6,989 nt of DNA from an uncultured Dialister sp. GTDB lineage: Bacteria > Bacillota > Negativicutes > Veillonellales > Dialisteraceae. Positions 4,683-6,989 of this stretch are shown here, piece after piece. The notes under the pieces were generated by a model, which did no database searches, had not been told where the DNA came from, and was given only the letters and a program-made list of their open reading frames with translations. Position 1 is the stretch's first letter. Every line of letters begins with the position of its first letter. The stretch lies in assembly GCA_900314595.1 (NCBI GenBank), contig OMVW01000062.1, positions 1-6,989 on the forward strand, given 5' to 3'. The position numbers were made by a program, and so were the translations under genes.

Positions 4683-6029
4683 TTATGGCATAATGACAAA
4701 AGTTCCCTCTTCCCCGGAAAGTCCTTTCCCTTTACGATACAGTTCCAGATCTCTTCCTGTGAGTTCGCGGAGGGCATTTGTCTTTACATCGATGAAGGTC
4801 GGATTTTCCATGGTCTCCACTTCTGAAAGGCCAAAAGAGCCATCCAAAGGATTCCATCTGATATGGCCCACCTTGTCCACCATACGCCTCATCTGGGCAT
4901 GAGCCGTTCCCTTAGGCCAGTAGAGATGCCAGAAAAGGAGGGAAAGATTTCCATTTTCAGAAATCACTTCCAGATTCTGATTTCCGGCAGAATTCGGAAG
5001 AAGCCCCGCTTCTTTTAAAGTTTCCCCGGAAATGGGGACCTGAATCTTCCCGTTTTCTTCGCCGATGAGCCAGAACCCCTTCTCTCCCGTTTCATCAGAA
5101 AGGGTGACCTGCCAGAATTTTTCGCCTTTTTCCATCTCCAGGGGCACTACGTGAAAGGTTCCTGTTCTGCAGGAGGAAACGGGACTGGTATAGAAGATCT
5201 GTCCCTCTTCCCCGGTCAGCTGGAAGAAATGATTGTACCCGGTGAAGGTGATTTTCTCTCCCGACGCCCTTTCGTAGGATTTCCTGGACCATTCTTCCCT
5301 TCCATTTTTTACGCGAGGGGAGAGGACTGTCTCTTCCCCGGCTCTATGAAGAGTATTTCCTGAGGAAATAGAAAACAGATGCAGGATTTTTTCCGGATGG
5401 AGTGCGAGGCCCTTCCGGTCTGCTTTAGACTGCTGAAAGCCTTGTCCATTCCAGGTGAAATAAGCCTGCTGCCTTGGGAGGAAACCAGCCGGACCCTGCC
5501 GCCCTTTCGTGACGGAAAGGGTATTTCCCCTGAACGAGGAGAGAAGGATTTCCTCCGTATCCGCCGGAATCAGGATTCCTGCCGAAGAAAGTTCTTTTTC
5601 CCCCATCACTTCCGTGAATGTCCCTTTTTCCTCCTTCACCACCCGGAGTTTCGAATCGCTGCTGATGAGCCAGAAACGGATATCCGGGCGACTGGTATTT
5701 GCAATCTGACAGGTATAGCCCTCGGGGCGGGAAGAAGGCTCCGTGCGATACAGGATATTTCCCTTTTCATCCCGGATGGAAAAAGTGGAATCGTCAGCCC
5801 CGGCTATGATGGGCTTCCCATCGATCCCATACATCCGGACCGCCCGGTTCACCTTCCTGTCCAGCCTCGTCACAAGAGGTGTGTGATTGTTATAGAAATA
5901 AAATTCATCGCTCGTTTCCGTGAGCTTCATAGGCTCCCCAATTCCCGAAGGATTTCCCGCAAACCCCGCTGCCATAGCCCCCGCCCCGATGAGAGCTGCT
6001 GCGCAGAGACCACAAACCAGTTTCCTCAT
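4683..6029 (-). CDS. Exported protein of unknown function with an internal duplication
   Basis: I do not recognise a family. The 448-residue product has a Sec signal peptide: MRKL, a hydrophobic core to about residue 19, and a probable cut after AMA (18-20), so it should act in the periplasm or outside the cell. The rest is beta-rich, with many short strands and Gly/Asn turns. Two diverged copies of one module are visible: GNILYRTEPSS (90-100), FWLI (119-122), AGILIP (150-155) and GNTLSV (168-173) reappear in order as GQIFYTSPVSS (276-286), FWLI (319-322), AGLLPN (341-346) and GNLSLL (360-365). One Cys falls in each copy (Cys107, Cys287). The last 75 residues are not duplicated and hold an Arg/Lys-rich stretch (MRRMVDKVGHIRWNPLDGSFG). 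The start at 6029 is supported by AAGGCGG (6035-6041) five bases upstream and by the signal peptide. It appears monocistronic, with its own promoter and terminator. Confidence 0.8.
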   Translation of the reverse strand: MRKLVCGLCAAALIGAGAMAAGFAGNPSGIGEPMKLTETSDEFYFYNNHTPLVTRLDRKVNRAVRMYGIDGKPIIAGADDSTFSIRDEKGNILYRTEPSSRPEGYTCQIANTSRPDIRFWLISSDSKLRVVKEEKGTFTEVMGEKELSSAGILIPADTEEILLSSFRGNTLSVTKGRQGPAGFLPRQQAYFTWNGQGFQQSKADRKGLALHPEKILHLFSISSGNTLHRAGEETVLSPRVKNGREEWSRKSYERASGEKITFTGYNHFFQLTGEEGQIFYTSPVSSCRTGTFHVVPLEMEKGEKFWQVTLSDETGEKGFWLIGEENGKIQVPISGETLKEAGLLPNSAGNQNLEVISENGNLSLLFWHLYWPKGTAHAQMRRMVDKVGHIRWNPLDGSFGLSEVETMENPTFIDVKTNALRELTGRDLELYRKGKGLSGEEGTFVIMP

Positions 6030-6077
6030 ACAATCCGCCTTCTTTCGCCGATGATCCTGATTGTATTGTAAAAAAGC

Positions 6078-6108
6078 ACTTTATAAAGTACCGTTACCTG
6101 GGAGTAAA
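6078..6108 (-). promoter_or_regulatory. Promoter of the exported-protein gene with 12-bp palindrome over the -10
   Basis: On the minus strand TTTACT (6103-6108) and TATAAA (6080-6085) are 17 bases apart. The -10 hexamer is embedded in ACTTTATAAAGT (6078-6089), a perfect 12-base palindrome that could be an operator. Confidence 0.55.
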
Positions 6109-6148
6109 AAATGGGTCAAAGGAGAAAAAATCCGGTAAACAGGCATTA

Positions 6149-6163
6149 TATCTGCTGCAGATA
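6149..6163. repeat. Perfect 15-base palindrome TATCTGC-T-GCAGATA
   Basis: Seven-base arms around one base, about 40 bases upstream of the -35 of the exported-protein gene. It could be a regulator binding site, or a relic of the repeat DNA that starts just beyond (three GGATTTN heptamers at 6174-6194). No function is shown. Confidence 0.3.
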
Positions 6164-6299
6164 AACGGACTTCGGATTTTGGATTTGGGATTTCGGAAAG
6201 GATATGGCCAGCTTTTGCCAGTCAATTTTAAATATCGTCCTTCGGACACAGGCCTCCTGCCCTGAAAACAAAGAGAAAAGGGGAAAGAGGCAAGGTGTA

Positions 6300-6372
6300 A
6301 GGGAAGGCGGCCGCATCAAATTCTTGAAGCGGCTAATTTTATATGGCCTGCGGCCCGCAGATGTGCCGGAAA
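6300..6372 (+). repeat. A-type repeat module, variant copy A8
   Basis: GGGAAGGCG leads into the hairpin GCCGC (6310-6314) / GCGGC (6329-6333), whose interior pairs again as TCAA/TTGA, followed by TAATTTTATATGGCC. The order and the ATATGGCCTGCGGC tail match copy A1. Stem plus T-rich tract reads as a + strand terminator, but no + strand gene lies upstream. The array part is not recognisable. Confidence 0.5.
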
Positions 6373-6405
6373 GGATCCTGCGCAGGCGGTGACTCTTCAC
6401 TTACG

Positions 6406-6475
6406 ACCCGGACCTGTATTCCCTGCCGCACCCGGACCTGTATTTCCGAACGAGGAACCAGGTGTATTCCCGACC
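6406..6475. repeat. Short tandem repeat, 24-bp period
   Basis: ACCCGGACCTGTATT occurs at 6406-6420 and again at 6430-6444, 24 bases apart. A weaker third copy (AACCAGGTGTATTCCCG) lies at 6457-6473. I see no gene, RNA or known element here. Confidence 0.6.
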
Positions 6476-6558
6476 CCGCGCGTATCGCTGATTGACCCAA
6501 ACTGCTTTGATTATATCTGAGCTCCAGTCCCCAATTCCTCCTCTAAATTGTAGTTACT

Positions 6559-6628
6559 ATGGTCTGAGACACTTCGGTATTCGGGTCTTAGCCTTGCTCC
6601 CGACATGCTCCGGTTGTGTCAATTTCGA
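6559..6628. repeat. B-type repeat, left arm (copy B2)
   Basis: Bases 6559-6596 match the left arm of B1, sharing ATGGTCTGAGACA and CGGTATTCGGGTCTTAGCC with a one-base length difference between them. The loop motif CATGCTCCGG also recurs (6604-6613). The right arm is replaced by unrelated sequence running into the array of A6, so the long hairpin cannot form. Confidence 0.7.
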
Positions 6629-6700
6629 AAAATCGGGGCGATCGGGGTGATCGGGGCTGTCGGGAAGGTGGGCGGCCTGATGGGCCGATTTTTTATTGGG
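6629..6700 (+). repeat. A-type repeat module, copy A6
   Basis: The cleanest 9-bp array in the window: ATCGGGG starts at 6632, 6641 and 6650, with GTCGGGA at 6659. Then comes GGGAAGGTGGG, the hairpin CGGCC-TGATG-GGCCG (6673-6687) and ATTTTTTATTGGG. It reads as an intrinsic terminator on the + strand. It is flanked by B2 on the left and B4 on the right. Confidence 0.8.
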
Positions 6701-6704
6701 AAAT

Positions 6705-6768
6705 TTATTGGAGACTTCTGGTATTTACGATGACCAGGGTCACAAACGATATTCGGGAATCAGCCCTG
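6705..6768. repeat. B-type repeat, inverted right arm and tail (copy B4)
   Basis: ATTGGAGACTTCTG (6707-6720) is the reverse complement of the GACTCCAAT tail of B1 and B3, and ATTCGGGAATCAGCCCTG (6751-6768) corresponds to the inverted right arm of B1 with one difference. The middle part is diverged. The order A module, tail, arm is the same as A4-B3, read in the opposite direction. Confidence 0.65.
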
Positions 6769-6794
6769 TAAGGGACATGCCGCTCTATAGTCAC

Positions 6795-6864
6795 ATTCGA
6801 GATTTCGGGGAGCGGGATGCGGGGCTGATGCGGCACATTTTTTATGGGGCATGTGCACAGGCGA
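6795..6864 (+). repeat. A-type repeat module, copy A7 (stem decayed)
   Basis: CGAGATTTCGGGG opens the module as the inverse of the end of A3 and A4, followed by GCGGGGC-TGAT-GCGGCAC (6819-6836), ATTTTTTATGGGG and GTGCACAGGCG. The loop and flanks are conserved, but the stem pairs at only four of seven positions. No array is left. Nothing recognisable was seen in the remaining 6865-6989. Confidence 0.6.
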
Positions 6865-6989
6865 GCGTGAAATACCCATACAAGTCGAATCGTTCAAGGC
6901 TCCCCAGGCTTACTATAAAACCATTATCCCGAAAAACCCAAAAAAGGGCGCACTTACCCCAGGGTCCATTTTTTAGCTTTTTTCAGTTA

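Noticed and set aside
5379..6071. 230-codon open frame on the + strand
   Set aside because: Antisense shadow of the exported-protein gene, which has a signal peptide, promoter and terminator; this frame has none of these.

Overview
The window reads as an accessory-poor chromosomal stretch of a low-to-mid GC bacterium with strong GGAGG-type ribosome binding sites. A member of the Negativicutes (Veillonellaceae, Dialister-like) is my best guess: UraA is very close to the enterobacterial type in sequence, one protein is a lipoprotein and another carries a Sec signal, and intergenic DNA is crowded with small palindromic repeats. The genus is an inference from general style, not a marker-based identification.

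Layout. Bases 1-436 hold no gene, only A/T-rich repeats: a 22-bp-arm inverted repeat (100-204) and a 61-bp-period tandem repeat (190-356). A short + strand operon follows, driven by an extended -10 promoter: an unrecognised 61-aa protein (475-660) and a TM2-domain membrane protein (671-1006). A long palindrome (998-1118) separates this from the convergent uracil permease gene uraA (1116-2381, -), which has a leader with a clear intrinsic terminator just ahead of its ribosome binding site, suggesting attenuation. From 2505 to 3200 there is no gene, only repeat modules. An ABC-transporter substrate-binding lipoprotein (3201-4172, -) is divergent from a well-promoted 40-codon reading frame (4305-4427, +) that looks like the start of a GNAT acetyltransferase cut short. 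A further repeat module precedes the terminator of a large, unrecognised exported protein (4683-6029, -) that contains two diverged copies of a roughly 140-residue module. The remaining 6109-6989 is gene-free and filled with repeats.

The most unusual content is the dispersed repeat family. Its 'A' module is a hairpin (usually with an ATCA loop, read one way), flanked on one side by a 9-bp-period CCCCGAT-like array and on the other by an A/T tract and a conserved GTACACAGGCG-like tail. Its 'B' module is a palindrome arm (GGCTAAnTCCCGAAnACCGTAA class) with a GACTCCAAT tail. I count eight A modules and four B modules or half-modules in 7 kb. Stem sequences differ between copies yet mostly still pair, which suggests that structure is maintained. 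Several copies sit directly behind stop codons and look like transcription terminators. The genes themselves do not form one pathway: uracil uptake, metal-chelate or cofactor capture, and two uncharacterised envelope proteins.
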